Shown: positions 19,723 through 30,696, counted from the first letter of the stretch. The stretch is 45,782 nucleotides of DNA from Spirogloea muscicola (GCA_009602725.1 WELB01000110.1:320202-365983); one strand, 5' to 3'. Made by a program: numbers and translations. The notes: generated from the sequence alone by a model not told the origin.

Positions 19723-21731
19723 TCAGAGACGGCCAAGCCAGAGGGCGAGTGGAAACTGCGCCAGGGCGATGAATAAGAGGAGGTAGTGGTGCCTAGAAGA
19801 GTCCTGGTCGTAATTCCGGACTTCCGCAAAGAGCACCCGCTTCATTGTCTTCACCAGAAAGATGCCCATGCACAAGCTAAATCCAAGAAGGGCACGTGGT
19901 TGTCAGCTTCCAAGAGCAAGCAGCGAACCTTCCAAAGCACAGGCCCTGAATCTGTTCATAATATCTCACAGCTCATTGACCTATACTAAACAATCATGTT
20001 GCAATTGCAGACATAAAGGAGCTGCTACAGGCAACCTTGACAAGACTCACTGAACTAGCAATGCACCTTAAGTAGATGGTGACAGGGTAATAAGCAGGAT
20101 GCCAGACGGTCCACGCAAAGATGGAGATGCAGACGCCCACAAAGAGGTAACCACTGCAGCACCCGCCCAAGTAGTAGCACAAGACAAGCTCAGCAGATCA
20201 TCTTTCAGCCATGTGCCGCGCTATACATGCACACATACTTCTGTCAAAAGAGAAGGGAAGGGGAAGCAAGTTTGCCTGTAAGCTATGAGATCAAGGAGAG
20301 GAGCGTCGCCGCTGCCAAGACTGTAAAGAGAAAACCGCAAGAGAGCAGTCTCGGCAGCCCAGCCAATCAAGCCCTGCGTGAGGCGAGAACTCAGAACGTG
20401 CGGCGAAAACCTTGTGGCGGCTATAGCCCTGCAAATATGCACAAGCAAAGAACCACATGCCTGCTTAATGACTCATGCACCTTCTACCTCTCCTGATTGT
20501 TCTGCCCTAGTGAAAGTAGGTGCTGGTATTGGAAGTAAAACCCTATTGGAAGCTTGTTCACATGCTCTTTACCAGGTGTAGCGGGCTCATCTGCATATCA
20601 AGAAGTGAATCGAAGCTAGGAGGTACAGATTGTGCATATGCTAAAGAGTGGCCTGCAAGCATGTGTGCAGGTTTTTTCTGCCTGTGCGCCTGAGCATAAA
20701 AGAGGCTGGCTTACGGTTTGTAAAACCCAACAGCGAAACCTCCAAGGACCATGTAGGTACCAATCGCCATAAGGGGTATGTAAAGGTCAGGTGCATTGAT
20801 GTCGAATTTCGGCGGCTTGTATGTGAGGCCGCCTGCCACCTGCTCCGCTATCCTCGTCCAGTGGCCCTGCTCACGGCCATGTCAAGCAGCAGGATAGGTC
20901 AAAGTGGGGCCAGTGACATGATATAGTCTCGGCCAAAAGTGATCCACTGTATAGCTCTAATAAACATTAATTTTGGCAAGTACATGAAGAAGGGCCTACC
21001 AAAAACTTAGCAAGCTCCTGACTATCACCCTGGGCGTATGCAATCTAACGACAAAGGCAGGCTGGAGTGGCGACAAGGGCAGCAGGGAGGGCAGCGGGCT
21101 CACCTTGTGCACCAGGGGGCAGGCGATGACCTTGAGCTTGTTGCGCACGTACTGGTCGTTGACCTGGAAGTAGTACTGCGCGTCGTTGCCCGTGATGTAG
21201 CGGCTCACCTGGCACGCCCGGCGTGTGACAACCGCCACAAAGCTCTCAGGCCGCCAGCAAACAGAGTTTGGCAGGACCTTGGTCCCGAGATGGTCGCGGG
21301 GTGACCACCGCCACGAGCGGACCAGGGCGGAGCAAAGCCGCGGCTTCACTGTCCATCCACTAACTTCGCCTTGAAAGCCACCGGCTCCTGGCCTTAGAGA
21401 AGGCCCTGCCGCTGCTGGCACGGGCCCTTTGCGCTGCTCAGCCATGGCCGGGCCTGAGGCTGCTGAGCGAGCCGCCGGCGCGCCGAGCGAGGCTCACGTT
21501 CGTCTGGACGAAGTTGCGGCCGGATCCGAAGACGCGCTCGCTGTAGGCGCCGAGGCCGCTGCGCAGCAGGCCGTGGCTCGCGCCGTAGAGCACGCCGTCC
21601 AGGCCCGCTGCCGCCGACGCCGCCGAGTGCTGCGCGCCCGGCACTCGCGGCCCGTACTCGTCGAAGCCCGTCCCACCGGCGGCGGACCCGGCGCCGCCGC
21701 CGCCGCCGCCGCCGCCGCCTGGGACGTGCAT
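19723..21731 (-). CDS. YIF1: YIF1-family membrane protein (ER-Golgi trafficking)
   Basis: YIF1 pairs with YIP1 family proteins and works in COPII/ER-Golgi vesicle traffic as a multi-pass membrane protein. Exons on the minus strand, all phase-matched: 21731-21498 (poly-Gly N-terminus, then [12 protein letters not shown] and [11 protein letters not shown]), 21208-21104 ([29 protein letters not shown]), 20866-20715 ([40 protein letters not shown]), 20566-20542 (tiny, less certain), 20373-20276 ([19 protein letters not shown]), 20153-20067 ([20 protein letters not shown]) and 19876-19723 ([37 protein letters not shown], stop). The total is about 284 residues, normal for the family. The intron after 20276 appears to use a GC donor (CAG|GCAAAC), needed to rebuild the AYSGY motif. 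Confidence 0.93.
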
Positions 21732-22096
21732 GGCGGCCCTCGATCCTTCGGTTTCAATGCCACAGGATTGCGCCAGTCCGCCCGGCCTCTCAGTCCCAAT
21801 CCCAGGCGCGGGCTGCCACGACGGCGTCAGCCGCGCGCCGTGTCCTGCGCCCGCCGCCGCCGCCGTCGCCGCGAGCGCCGCGACGACCGACGCTCCCGGC
21901 GACGGCGGCGGCGGCGGCGGCGCGGGCCGCGGTGTCCTCGCAGCTGGAACTCGGTTGCGCGCTCCGATACCGGTCGTGCTTTGGTGGTGCGTCATTGTTA
22001 TACTGAAAGCCGAAATAAGCGGCTCCTGATATACAAAAAATCGGCTGAAAAAACACCGAGGAAAATTGGCCTCAAGTGGCTTATGCAGCTTTTGCA

Positions 22097-22326
22097 GACC
22101 TTGTCCGTTCTTTTGGGCTGGCGTCTCCCAGCCACCAGTTAATCTGGCCGCGCTTGCTTCTTTTGCAAGAGCCAACGTCCTTCCTGCGCTGCAGCCATGG
22201 CTCCCTAGGGCCACGCAGTGGGAAGAGAGAGAAGGCGCGCGGAGCGCATGAAATGAAAGAAGAAGTGGCACTCCCGATGGGGGCAAGGGCGTGAAAAGCC
22301 AGCCCGAAAAGAATTGACAAAGGTTC
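22097..22326. repeat. Composite palindromic repeat with hairpin ends, copy 1
   Basis: Left end GACCTTGTCCGTTCTTTTGG plus GCTGGC (22097-22122) is the inverse of the right end (22298-22326, GCCAGCCCGAAAAGAATTGA plus CAAAGGTTC), with a few mismatches. Just inside the left end lies AGTTAATCTGGCCGCGCTTG. Inside the right end lie CGCGCGGAGCGCATGAAATG (an inverted tail B fragment) and AGAAGTGGCACTCCCGATGG. Copy 2 is at 33279-33516, with the same order and a different middle. Both copies border subfamily A 3' untranslated sequence on the right, so the unit may be two retroelement tails placed head to head. Confidence 0.7.
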
Positions 22327-22628
22327 GAAGGGGCCAAATGACGAAGGGGCCTAAAAAGCGCTAAGCAGCTACGAAGGGGCCTGAAGATGCTATGGCAGGA
22401 CGGGGGAGGATGGACCACTCAGTAGTTACGAGTGAGGAGCCTCAAATCCGTCAGACCAGCTGCCGGAAAACTATCCCCCTGCCGAAAGCCGGAGGCCGCA
22501 GCGAGTGCACGGCCAGCACGCAGATGCAAGGCGTGGGCCGTGGACCGCTGAAGGGAGACTGATAATCGCTTGCGGTATACCTGGGCCCACGAGCCAGCGG
22601 CGTTGAAGTGAAAGGGAGGCCAATCCAA
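22327..22628 (-). pseudogene. Retroelement relic (subfamily A C-terminus and 3' UTR)
   Basis: The minus strand reads AAGSWAQVYRKRLSVSLQRS, then HLRAGRALAAASGFRQGD, then LTDLRLLTRNY and a stop at 22419. The following 3' UTR contains three spaced copies of GGCCCCTTCG and ends in the hairpin TTCTTTTCGGGCTGGCTTTT. A matching plus-strand copy is at 33731-33935. Confidence 0.75.
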
Positions 22629-22715
22629 GCCAATACAGGGTTCAGGCAGAGCCTAGTGCAAAAGTAAACGAGGCTACATAATACTGAGACCTATACTGAG
22701 GTGCCTAAGGTGACA

Positions 22716-23513
22716 TTAGTACCCACGGGTGAGCACAAACAAATCCGACAAGCTAACTTGGGGAGCTGGAGCGCCGCCACGAAAGCCGGAGGCCTGACTT
22801 AGAGCGCGCCCTGCACGTTGATGAAGAGCCAATGCTTGCGAGCGCTGCAAACTAAGCGAGAGCCGCATTCTGTGATATGCAACTAAGGCCTGAGGAATGC
22901 TGGAGTGGCCCAAGCTGCCCCCCCGACTTCGACGACGCGCATCAACCAGCCGGGCCAGATGCTGGATCAGGGAGGACCATTTTACGACGTAGCCTCCGTA
23001 GATACCGTGGCACACGGATGAAGATGGTCCCCTCGGGGATGGTCCTGGTAGTGTCGCTCCTTCTTGCGCTCCGCGCTGGACGTGGCCCAGCCAGACATCG
23101 TTGACGTGGGTGCGCCAGCCTTGTATGCGTCGATCAGTAACACGTCCAGCAGCAGACGAGGCCCACCGCCCCGGGGGGTGGCGACCACGTCCAGGCGCCG
23201 CACGTATGGCTTGCCGCGCCTTGAGGAGATTGGCATGACACCTGACATTGGCGGGACACCTCCATCGCCGGATGATACCCCGCCTCTCGCACAATTCCAA
23301 ACATAGTATCCCTGAGTAAGTCGTGGAAGTGCAGAGCAGAGAGAGAGCTGCAGCACTACTCGGACTACCCCCGTAGCGATCACCTCCTACCAGCCGCAAT
23401 TGACACCTTTGGCCGTTCACAACCCTTGCCCCCTTGGGGAGAGCCACTTTCCGTGGCTGCAAGGTCTCGTTTTCATACCCTACTTGAGAACATTGCAAGT
23501 CTAGGATATGCAC
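22716..23513 (-). pseudogene. Decayed REL-type retroelement copy retaining the nuclease core
   Basis: One minus frame (22716-23513) ends with LSLSLQRSQALALHQRAGRA, SGFRGGAPAPQVSLSDLFVL and TRGY, stop at 22716. A second frame (22982-23383) holds RRLDVVATPRGGGPRLLLDV followed by a Lys/Arg-rich segment. This aligns with RRVDLVATPPAGGPRLLLDV of the element at 31782-33062 and is the PD-(D/E)XK-like core. The split over two frames shows at least one frameshift. The copy cannot encode a working protein as it stands. Confidence 0.75.
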
Positions 23514-23639
23514 GTCGTGAGGGATATGCTTCCCCAGCCGAAATAGGCATGCCGGCAGCCTACTGTCGCTTTTGCGACGACGTGTGTCAGACTTTTTGCA
23601 GCGAGCTCAGGCTCATGCTTTGCACCAGAAAGCTGGTCA

Positions 23640-23800
23640 AGCCTTAGCTGGTGGCACAAGGGCTCCTCGTCCAGTATTCGGGCATCCTTTAGCGACCTCT
23701 ATATGCTGACTCGTGCTTACTAAGCGGGTCAGCTTAGCAGCAGGTGATGTACTATCTGTCAATCTGCTTGCCTTTGTACTTGGCCACTCAGGCCCTCCAT
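23640..23800 (+). repeat. Retroelement relic, subfamily C
   Basis: ASFSDLYMLTRAY with TAA at 23721-23723, then GCGGGTC, GTGATGTACT and GCCTTTGTACTTGGCC. It is the same order as at 1640-1800. Confidence 0.7.
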
Positions 23801-24209
23801 CACTCAACACAAACTCCACTCCTAGGGAAGAGCTGCTTCTTCTTGCCCAGCCTGCGGCTCCACGTAGTGTACTGCAGCCCATACGGACCTTGTTCTTTCC
23901 TTTGCGGGCTGGCTTTTCACAGCCCTCAGCCCCTTCTGCAGAAGTCACGGATACTAGTTTGATTTCAGACCTTGTTCACTACTCTTGGTACTTGGCCACT
24001 CCGGCCCTCCATGACCCTAAATGACTAAATACACACAAATTTCCCATCCCTCCCCCTTAGCGTAGGGCTTCGCCTTCTGTATAATCCCCACAGTGGCTCT
24101 ACCCGAACAAACCGTGCATAGGCTTCATTTGGCTTCCCTGTCATTTCATGCGTACCTTCTCGCCTGGACAATGGAGTGTGTATTGAGTGATGGAGGGCCT
24201 GAGTGGCCA
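23781..24209. repeat. Inverted repeat just upstream of the DUF455 gene
   Basis: The left arm 23781-23819 (TGGCCACTCAGGCCCTCCAT ...) is nearly the exact reverse complement of the right arm 24171-24209 (... ATGGAGGGCCTGAGTGGCCA), with about three differences over 39 bases. The unit between the outer ends is about 430 bases. It contains a hairpin tail A copy (23885-23945) and a third partial arm (23987-24015). The right arm ends about 110 bases before the DUF455 start codon. Confidence 0.7.
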
Positions 24210-24271
24210 AATCTCCAGGGAAGGCACAAGCACCGCTGTGCTCGCTCCGCCACGCCGGCGCCGCCAGCCAT

Positions 24272-24309
<38 letters not shown>

Positions 24310-24316
24310 NCCAGCC

Positions 24317-26409
24317 ATGCCGCCCTTGCCGCCGCCGCCGCCCGCCGCGGGCGACACGCTGCAGCAGGCGGCGGTGAAGGTGCTGCTGACGGCGGGGCCG
24401 TGGGAGAAGGCCGCGCGGGGGCAGCTGGCGGCGGAGCTGTGGCAGGCCGGGGAGATCGGGCCAGCGTACGCCGAGGGCGGCGGCGGGGACTGGTCCCAGG
24501 CCCCCGACAGGCCGGCCAGGGACGACAAGGTGCAGGAAGCCCCCCGTGCTAAACTCCGCCCACGATCACCTACCGCTGCCGCCCTGCATTGCGGCGACTA
24601 GCAAGGAAAGAGATGGCACTGAGGAGTTCCGTCAAGGACGTGTAGAGGCTTTCCCCTCGTCATACTGAGCTGCTCTTCTGGTCAGGCACGGCCGCCGCCC
24701 TGCATTGCATTGCTAGCTGAGGAAGAGGTGGCACTGGGACGTCGGAGAGTTGTAGATGATGAACAGGCCGGGTGCCTGTAGTGGGCATCCAAGTTGGTCA
24801 CGGAGCTCACTTCCTTCCGTCGCGTACGTCTGCGACGGGCTCGCCGCAGGTCAGGCTGGTCGCTCCAAAGGACGCGCCCAAGCGGGGCCGCGGGGGGAGC
24901 CTGGCCAGCCGGCAGGCGATGCTGCACAGCCTCGCGCACATAGAGAGCTGGGCCATCGACCTCTCCTGGGTGCGCCCGCAGCGCCCGCCCTTGAGTCACA
25001 CAAGCACGAGTGGCGTCATGCGAGGGCTGACTTGGTCTGGCTTGGCCTGTTGTCCATCACATTTGCTGCTCGACATCACCGCCTGTGACGTGGAGGATAG
25101 CATCCCTAAGGGCTGCCTGACAAGACCCCAGAGTCGTGACTGGAAGAAACCTGGGCTGCACAGGTCGGTGTGGCAGGCAGGCCGCGGTGCAGGTGCAGTC
25201 AGCCAGCAGAAGTTCCACTTAGCTCGTGGAATGGGTGGGGGCTGCGAATCTGAGTGCAGGATATCATAGCTCGTTTCGGCAAGGCTGAAAGAATGCCCAG
25301 AGCCTTCTTCGACGACTTCGTGAAAGTGGCTGCAGACGAGGGGAAGCACTTTCGCCTGCTGACAAAGCGGCTGGAGGAGATTGGATCACATTATGGAGCG
25401 CTGACCGGGCACGATGGGCTCTGGGAGTCTGCGCAGGAGACCTCCACAGATTTAAAGGCCCGGCTTGCCATCGAGCACTGCGTCCATGAGGTCAAGTATA
25501 CTCTGCCAAGGACTCAATGACTTACTTGTCTGGCAGCAAACAAGTATGCAACAAGCAACTTCAATGCTGCTCGTCAGACAACATAGATCACTTTATGTTA
25601 GATACTGAATTCCACAGCACAAGCTCTGTGTCGCTTCACCATAGCAGATCAAGCCTCCTTATGCATCTAGCTTCCTTCAGGCAAGGGCTGCTATCAAATC
25701 AGCTGTCAGAGCCAGACTGCTGATACACCTGTATTACACACCGTTTGGTCAGGCTCGGGGACTGGATGTGATGCCACAAACGGTCGAGAGGTTCAGGAGT
25801 GGCGGTGATAGCGACACGGCTCGGCTGCTTGAGGAAGTAATCTACCCCGATGAGATCACCCACTGCGCAGCTGGCGTCCGGTGGCTGGGCTACTTGTGCA
25901 GGAGGGATTGGCAATACCAGATGCACGAAGACTCTGGTGTACAGGGAGAGTCATGCAGCAGTCATGACAAGGGCATGCAAGGCGTGCTATCCTGCCCACT
26001 GGGTTTGGAGTCACCGCTTGCCGGTTTGCCGGTCTGTGACGAAAATGTAGTTGCACGATCCGGGGAAGTCAGTGCTCGACAAGCTGCGCAGACTTCTGGA
26101 GCCGCTAGCCATGAGCATCTCCTAGGGCCCACAACGCCGAAGACATGCTCAGAGCCATCCACAGACTGCAGCGACAAGGGTGATGAAGAAACTGCGTACA
26201 CCATCCAACGATTTCACGCCCTTGTCCGTAAGTACTTTCGCGGGCATCTGAAGCCGCCTTTCAATGACAAAGCCAGGGCACAGGCCGGGTTTGGGACTGC
26301 CTGGTACCTGCCCTTGGTGGACAGACTCAAGCCAGTGACCGCCACTTCCATTGAGACGCAAGGAACTGTCAGGAGTGAATCAAAAGTGGCACATGCAGGC
26401 CGCATGTAA
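24317..26409 (+). CDS. DUF455 ferritin-like-fold protein
   Basis: Family of unknown function (Pfam DUF455), predicted to have a ferritin-like helical fold. Four phase-0 exons: 24317-24529, 24850-24969, 25260-25490 and 25753-26409, about 406 residues. Segments that identify the family are APDRPARDDKVRLVAPKDAP, SRQAMLHSLAHIESWAIDLS, FDDFVKVAADEGKHFRLLTK, LEEIGSHYGALTGHDGLWES, ARGLDVMPQTVERFRSGGD, EEVIYPDEITHCAAGVRWLG and FRGHLKPPFNDKARAQAGFG. Carboxylate and His residues in AHIE, DEGKH and DEITH sit where a di-iron site would be. Between RRDWQ and FHALVRKYFRGHL there is an extra stretch of about 90 residues, Ser/Gly-rich, absent from the compact family pattern I know. The start is the ATG after a (CCG)n run containing one n at 24310. 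Close in-frame alternatives are lacking. Confidence 0.9.
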
Positions 26410-27640
26410 TTACGCTTCCTGATAGCTTCAAGGCTGCAAAGCAAGTCGCAAGTCCTGTTGCATGCCTTCAGCTGTATGCTCATGAATGCTGGGCAATGTA
26501 TTGAGCATATAATGTTTACTTTGGAGCACATTTGTGGGCCCTCAAACTGGTCACTCGCTTGCTTCCTTGGCGTTCTTGAGGGCGCTTACCACTGGAGCAA
26601 CTGCCATAGCATTTATAGACTCGAGCAATTCTGCGTCAGAAAGTATAGAGCTTGCCGGGACTGGCAGGCAAGGCAGTCGAGAGCTGGAGTTTTTGAGGGT
26701 GCAGTAGGAGGAGAGGGTACTGGGGGGTGGCTCTCCGTGCAAATCGCAAATCTGATCTGAAGCTGGATCTATATTCAGGACGGTTTAGCAGCTCGAGCGT
26801 GTTAAAGCCAAAGGTATGGCGTGCGCGCCAGCCGCCCGGCTTGTGTGAACAAAAATGTTGTAGCAGCATGACATCGGCCGGCTTTGGGTGTCACTTTGAA
26901 GAACGACGTATAAGGAAGGTGTACTGTGTGAATGCGAGCGTCATGAAAAGAAAGCTAGCTCCTCCAGACGATGAAGGTAATCGTCGCTAGTGGCCAGCCT
27001 GAAGGAAAGCACAAGAAGCGCTGCCGTAGGGAGATGAATCAAGATAGAAATGCCCATGTTCGTGGAGCAAGCTGTGAACTGCCATATTTATGCAGAAGAT
27101 AGCGAGTTCCAGCACAGATGGCGAACGGCAACAGGCGGGACGCGGCAGCAGAGGAGCAGGCCCCTACTGAGAAGAGCGCGCCCATAGAAAAGAGGGGCTG
27201 GCAAAGCCAGCCCAGAAAAGAATGGACAATGTCCACAGCCAAAGCAAGAGGAGCCGGAGAAAGGACTACACTACAACATACTGCAGAACACACTGGGCTC
27301 TCTGACAAGCCACGACCTGAAGGCAGGTACATAAGTACGACGAGCACTAGGCCGGGTACACAACCTCAGGAGCCCGCGAGACGAGGGTGGACGAGGTTGG
27401 GGTTTGCCCGACGATTGAGGGCAGGGGAAAACGGGGACGCGGGGAGACGGAGAGCCCAGGCCCGCGCAATAAGCGGTGGGGCAGATGGGGGAGCTGATGG
27501 GGGATTTGAGTTCAGCGGGGAAGCGGGGTTACGAGGGGCACCCCGCGGTGGGGGGAAACTTTGCGTGTTTTGAAATCATGGAATGGAGAAGGCCAAAATT
27601 GGCCAAGCACCGGCGAGCACCACTGACGACGTGCATCACT
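26410..27640. other. Spacer with hairpin repeat, no supported gene
   Basis: A minus-orientation hairpin tail lies at about 27175-27235 (GAGGGGCTGGCAAAGCCAGC, then CCCAGAAAAGAATGGACAAT). An 87-codon plus frame at 26727-26990 (containing GFGCHFEERRIRKVYCVNAS) and a 151-codon frame at 27118-27573 have no domain I recognise. The second runs through the repeat. Confidence 0.45.
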
Positions 27641-27650
27641 CACTACCCGC

Positions 27651-27735
27651 TCAGTAACCACGGGTCAGCACCACGAGATCGCATATCGAAGCTTGAATAC
27701 CGGATGGCAGATTTCAAGCCCTTCTGCCACAACTA
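27651..27735 (-). repeat. Retroelement relic end, subfamily C
   Basis: The minus strand reads GIQASICDLVVLTRGY and TGA (27653-27651), followed by GAGCGGGT as in the other subfamily C copies. Confidence 0.65.
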
Positions 27736-27889
27736 GAGCTTGTGAAACAATCTTTGCCATCACTTCGTCACTTTCGTGAACCCCTCGGGACTATTCTTTT
27801 GGATTGCTCTTAGGGACCAATTTCACATCCGCAGGTTGAGTACACAGAAACCATTGAACATCCGGCGATCATGTGCTTTTCACATTATC

Positions 27890-28000
27890 AATGGTACTCA
27901 CATCAGCATTCTCAGTTCTGTCCCAGCACTTTGGTGCAAAGCATGAGCTTGAGCACGCCACGCAAGCAAGCCGACAAGCGACGGAGCAAGAAGCGACAGA
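27890..28000 (-). repeat. Short decayed retroelement fragment
   Basis: The minus strand encodes AQAHALHQSAG, resembling the ALALHQRAG segment of the element ORF. A neighbouring reading, CTCATGCTTTGCACC, recurs at 23609-23623. The fragment is short and degenerate. Confidence 0.4.
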
Positions 28001-28009
28001 TCTGAAGCT

Positions 28010-28690
28010 GGCAGCTCCGGCGGGGGAGGGGGTGGAGATTTGCGAGAGGGCGGCGCGTGGTGCAGTACGAGCCCCATCCCCACGTGTCGCCGCGACCGCC
28101 CGGCCGCGTCGGGGGGGCGGCGCCACTGGGCTTCCGGGAAGCGAGGAAGGGCCCACAATCGTCGCCGGGGGCCATCTTTCTTGGCCCCCGCGATCGCCAG
28201 CTAACGTGGGGCGAGTGAGACGGTGGCTCCCGCCCCGACGTGGCCAAGCCGAACGGCGGGTCGGAGGGCCCCCGGCTCCGTCAATCATGAGCTTTTCCGG
28301 CTTGGCGGCTGGGCCGTCTTCCCCGCTGGTACCACCCGCCGCCGCTCGCGCCGCACGTGCTGGGCGGTCAACGCGCCTCCCCGTGCGCGCCGGGCTCGCC
28401 CACGCCCCGTCGGCGGCACGTGGCGCCTGGCGCCAGACGCCGCGCTGCCGGGGCGCGTGGCCGACGGTCTTCGGCGGGCTCCGGACGATGGGCGTCGGGC
28501 GCCCGACGGCGGACTCGCTCCGCGTGTCGTACGGCGGGGCCGGTGCGGCGGGCGGAAGCGTCCGCGAGGGGGCGCCAGCCGCCCTTGGTGCGGGGCACGT
28601 GTCGTGCCGCGGCTCGCCTCCTGGGGCTCCCCGCTCCCCGGGGGCCACCCCGTTGTGTCCCCCGCAACCCCCGTCTGCCCCGGGTCAGTT
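28010..28690. other. GC-rich region upstream of the RWP-RK exon
   Basis: All frames are open for long stretches because of GC content. It may hold the 5' exon and promoter of the RWP-RK gene. I cannot choose a frame. Confidence 0.3.
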
Positions 28691-30696
28691 CGCCACGGCC
28701 CCCCCAACCGCCCCCCCAAAGCCCAGCGCCCCTCGCTGGCCCAAAAGCGCCCCCCCCGCTCATCCGCCCCTGCCGGCCCAGCGTCGCAGCCGCCGCCGCC
28801 CCAGCAGCCCCCGCCGCCGTCATCCAACGCTTGGCGCCCCGCGCCGCCTCTCGTGCCGCGGGAGGCCCTGCGCGGCGAGCTCCCCGTCGCCTCTATCTCG
28901 GACTACGCCTTCGGCTTCCCGGCCGCGCTGCTCCTCTCCGGCGCCGACGGTGCCCACTTGGGCGCATGGCGCGCGCCGAAGCAGGAGCCCGCGTCCCCCG
29001 GCTTGCTGGGAGGGAACCTTGCCAGCAGCTCCTCCGCGGAGGCGTTGCGACTGTCGTCGAGGCCCTTCAGGCCCACGCCGCTGACGGCCACGGCCAGCAG
29101 GCCGACGGCGGCGCACAGCGCCCCGGCGGCTGCGCGTGACTTCCTGCCGCACATGGAGGGCACAGCTGGTGGCCAGGCACAGTGGGACGATGCCAGCTGC
29201 CGCCGCGCCAATTCTGCACCGGATACCGCCGCCACCGTAGTGGGGATTGGCGGCAGCGCCGAACCGGAGCTGAGCTCCTGCTGCACCACTGCACTAGGGC
29301 ATGACATGCTGAAGCTGCGCGGTGGCAAGGTGGCCAAGGGCACGGCAGCAGTGGAGGCCGGGGCAGGCAGCTCGTGTGCAACCGGTCTGGCGTATCGAGA
29401 CCAGCTCCCAGCGCTGCATCTCGTGCCGGAAGCTGAGGTGCCGGCAGGGTCCACTGCTCCCGCCTCTGCTGGAGCGCCAGGCGGAAGCGGCATCAGCAGC
29501 AGGAGCCTGAGCGCGCCCAGCACGCCGAGCAGCTGCCGCAGCCGCAGTGGCGACTACTCCACTGGCCCTACGGAGCGGCTCGCTGAGATGACGCTCGAGG
29601 ACCTCTCTCAGTACTTCCATATGCCCATCACGTGAGCAAGCGAGCTCCTTCCCCTGCTGCTACCTCCTTAAAGCATGCTAGGCGGTTGGCACCTCGACCT
29701 AGGCATCCAAGCTAAAGCTGGCTACAATGGCCTCCTGTGGAGTTGTTCTTGCTGAGCACCTTAAGCAGTCCTGGTGGGCGGAGAAGAAAGCTTCTCCGCT
29801 CACCATCTCATTGCTTTGCCCTCCTCTTGATCGCTCTCTTGACTGCTAAGCCAGCATATGTCTTTGGGCTGCTCAGACAGCAGCTGTTCTAACATTGCTG
29901 TGGCAACGTGGTGATTTTCCAGCGTGGCGTCAAAGCACCTGAAGGTTGGACTGACAGTGCTCAAGAAGCGATGTCGTGAGTTCGGCATCTCGCGCTGGCC
30001 CCACCGCCAGATGAAAAGTCTTGACACCCTCATTTCCAATATCCAGGTACACAATGCAACTGATTCTTTCCACGTGGCTTGTGTGCCCTACTACAGCTGT
30101 GTGTCCTACTAGAGCTTCACCAACTTTGCAAAGCCTGCCAGCACTTGGGCTTAGACAATGGCCTTGGTCTGATGTGGGTTGGCATAGATTCTTCTCTGTC
30201 ACAAGCTGGGGTGTTGTTGTATTTGCTCGCTCCAGCGTCCTCAACTGATGCAGCCTGCGTTTGTTTGCTACCAGGACTTGGCCAAAGACTCAAAAACTGC
30301 TGGCGCAGCCCCCACCTCAGGTGAGTGCTCTTGTTAGATTCTTCGAAGTTTTTAGATCCTTGGAAGCTGCTTCGTGCTCAGCGTTGATGGTGAGAGGGAC
30401 CATGCTAATACTGTGCTGCTCTTCTTGCCACAGTCCTGAATGTGCCAGTGCTGCGGGCTGTGCGGGAGCTGGAGCAAACCAAGCGGCGCATGGAGGAGGA
30501 ACCCGGCGTTGAGCTCGCGCAGCGCATCAAGCGCCTGCGGCAGGCCTGCTACAAGGCCTCTCATCTGAAGCGGCGCAAGCTCCCTCCGGCATCTCCCGAC
30601 AGTGAAGCGGCTGCCAATGACGCGACCACTATGAGGCAGCAAGGGGAGTCTTCCTCGTCGATGGAGCAGCAAGAGGACGCCACTCACGACGAATAA
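28690..30696 (+). CDS. RWP-RK domain transcription factor (RKD-like)
   Basis: RWP-RK proteins are plant and algal DNA-binding regulators of nitrogen responses and gamete or egg-cell programmes. The exon ending at 29631 carries [15 protein letters not shown]. Exon 29923-30046 continues [39 protein letters not shown] and IQ, the complete RWP-RK box with its leucine-rich helix. Exons 30275-30320 and 30434-30696 follow, phase-matched. The last gives a basic coiled-coil-like stretch ([40 protein letters not shown]) and a Ser/Gln/acidic tail ending at TAA. No GAF or PB1 domain is visible, so RKD-like fits better than NLP. The 5' end is unresolved: the frame is open back to about 28223 with no in-frame ATG until about 29154, so an upstream exon is likely and the listed start is approximate. 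TGTAA lies about 45 bases after the stop. Confidence 0.85.

Noticed and set aside
22097-22326. Classical DNA-transposon MITE
   Set aside because: The inverted ends are retroelement tail hairpins and no flanking target-site duplication was evident.
21438-22418. 326-codon minus ORF
   Set aside because: Only its C-terminal part, from the ATG at 21731, matches YIF1; the upstream part is composite repeat read through by chance.
24270-24377. Alternative DUF455 start at the ATG at 24270
   Set aside because: It is in a different frame from the conserved protein; the ATG at 24317 fits.
27869-28648. 259-codon minus ORF opposite the RWP-RK 5' region
   Set aside because: Arg/Pro/Ala-rich shadow of GC-rich sequence; its C-terminal end runs into a decayed retroelement fragment.
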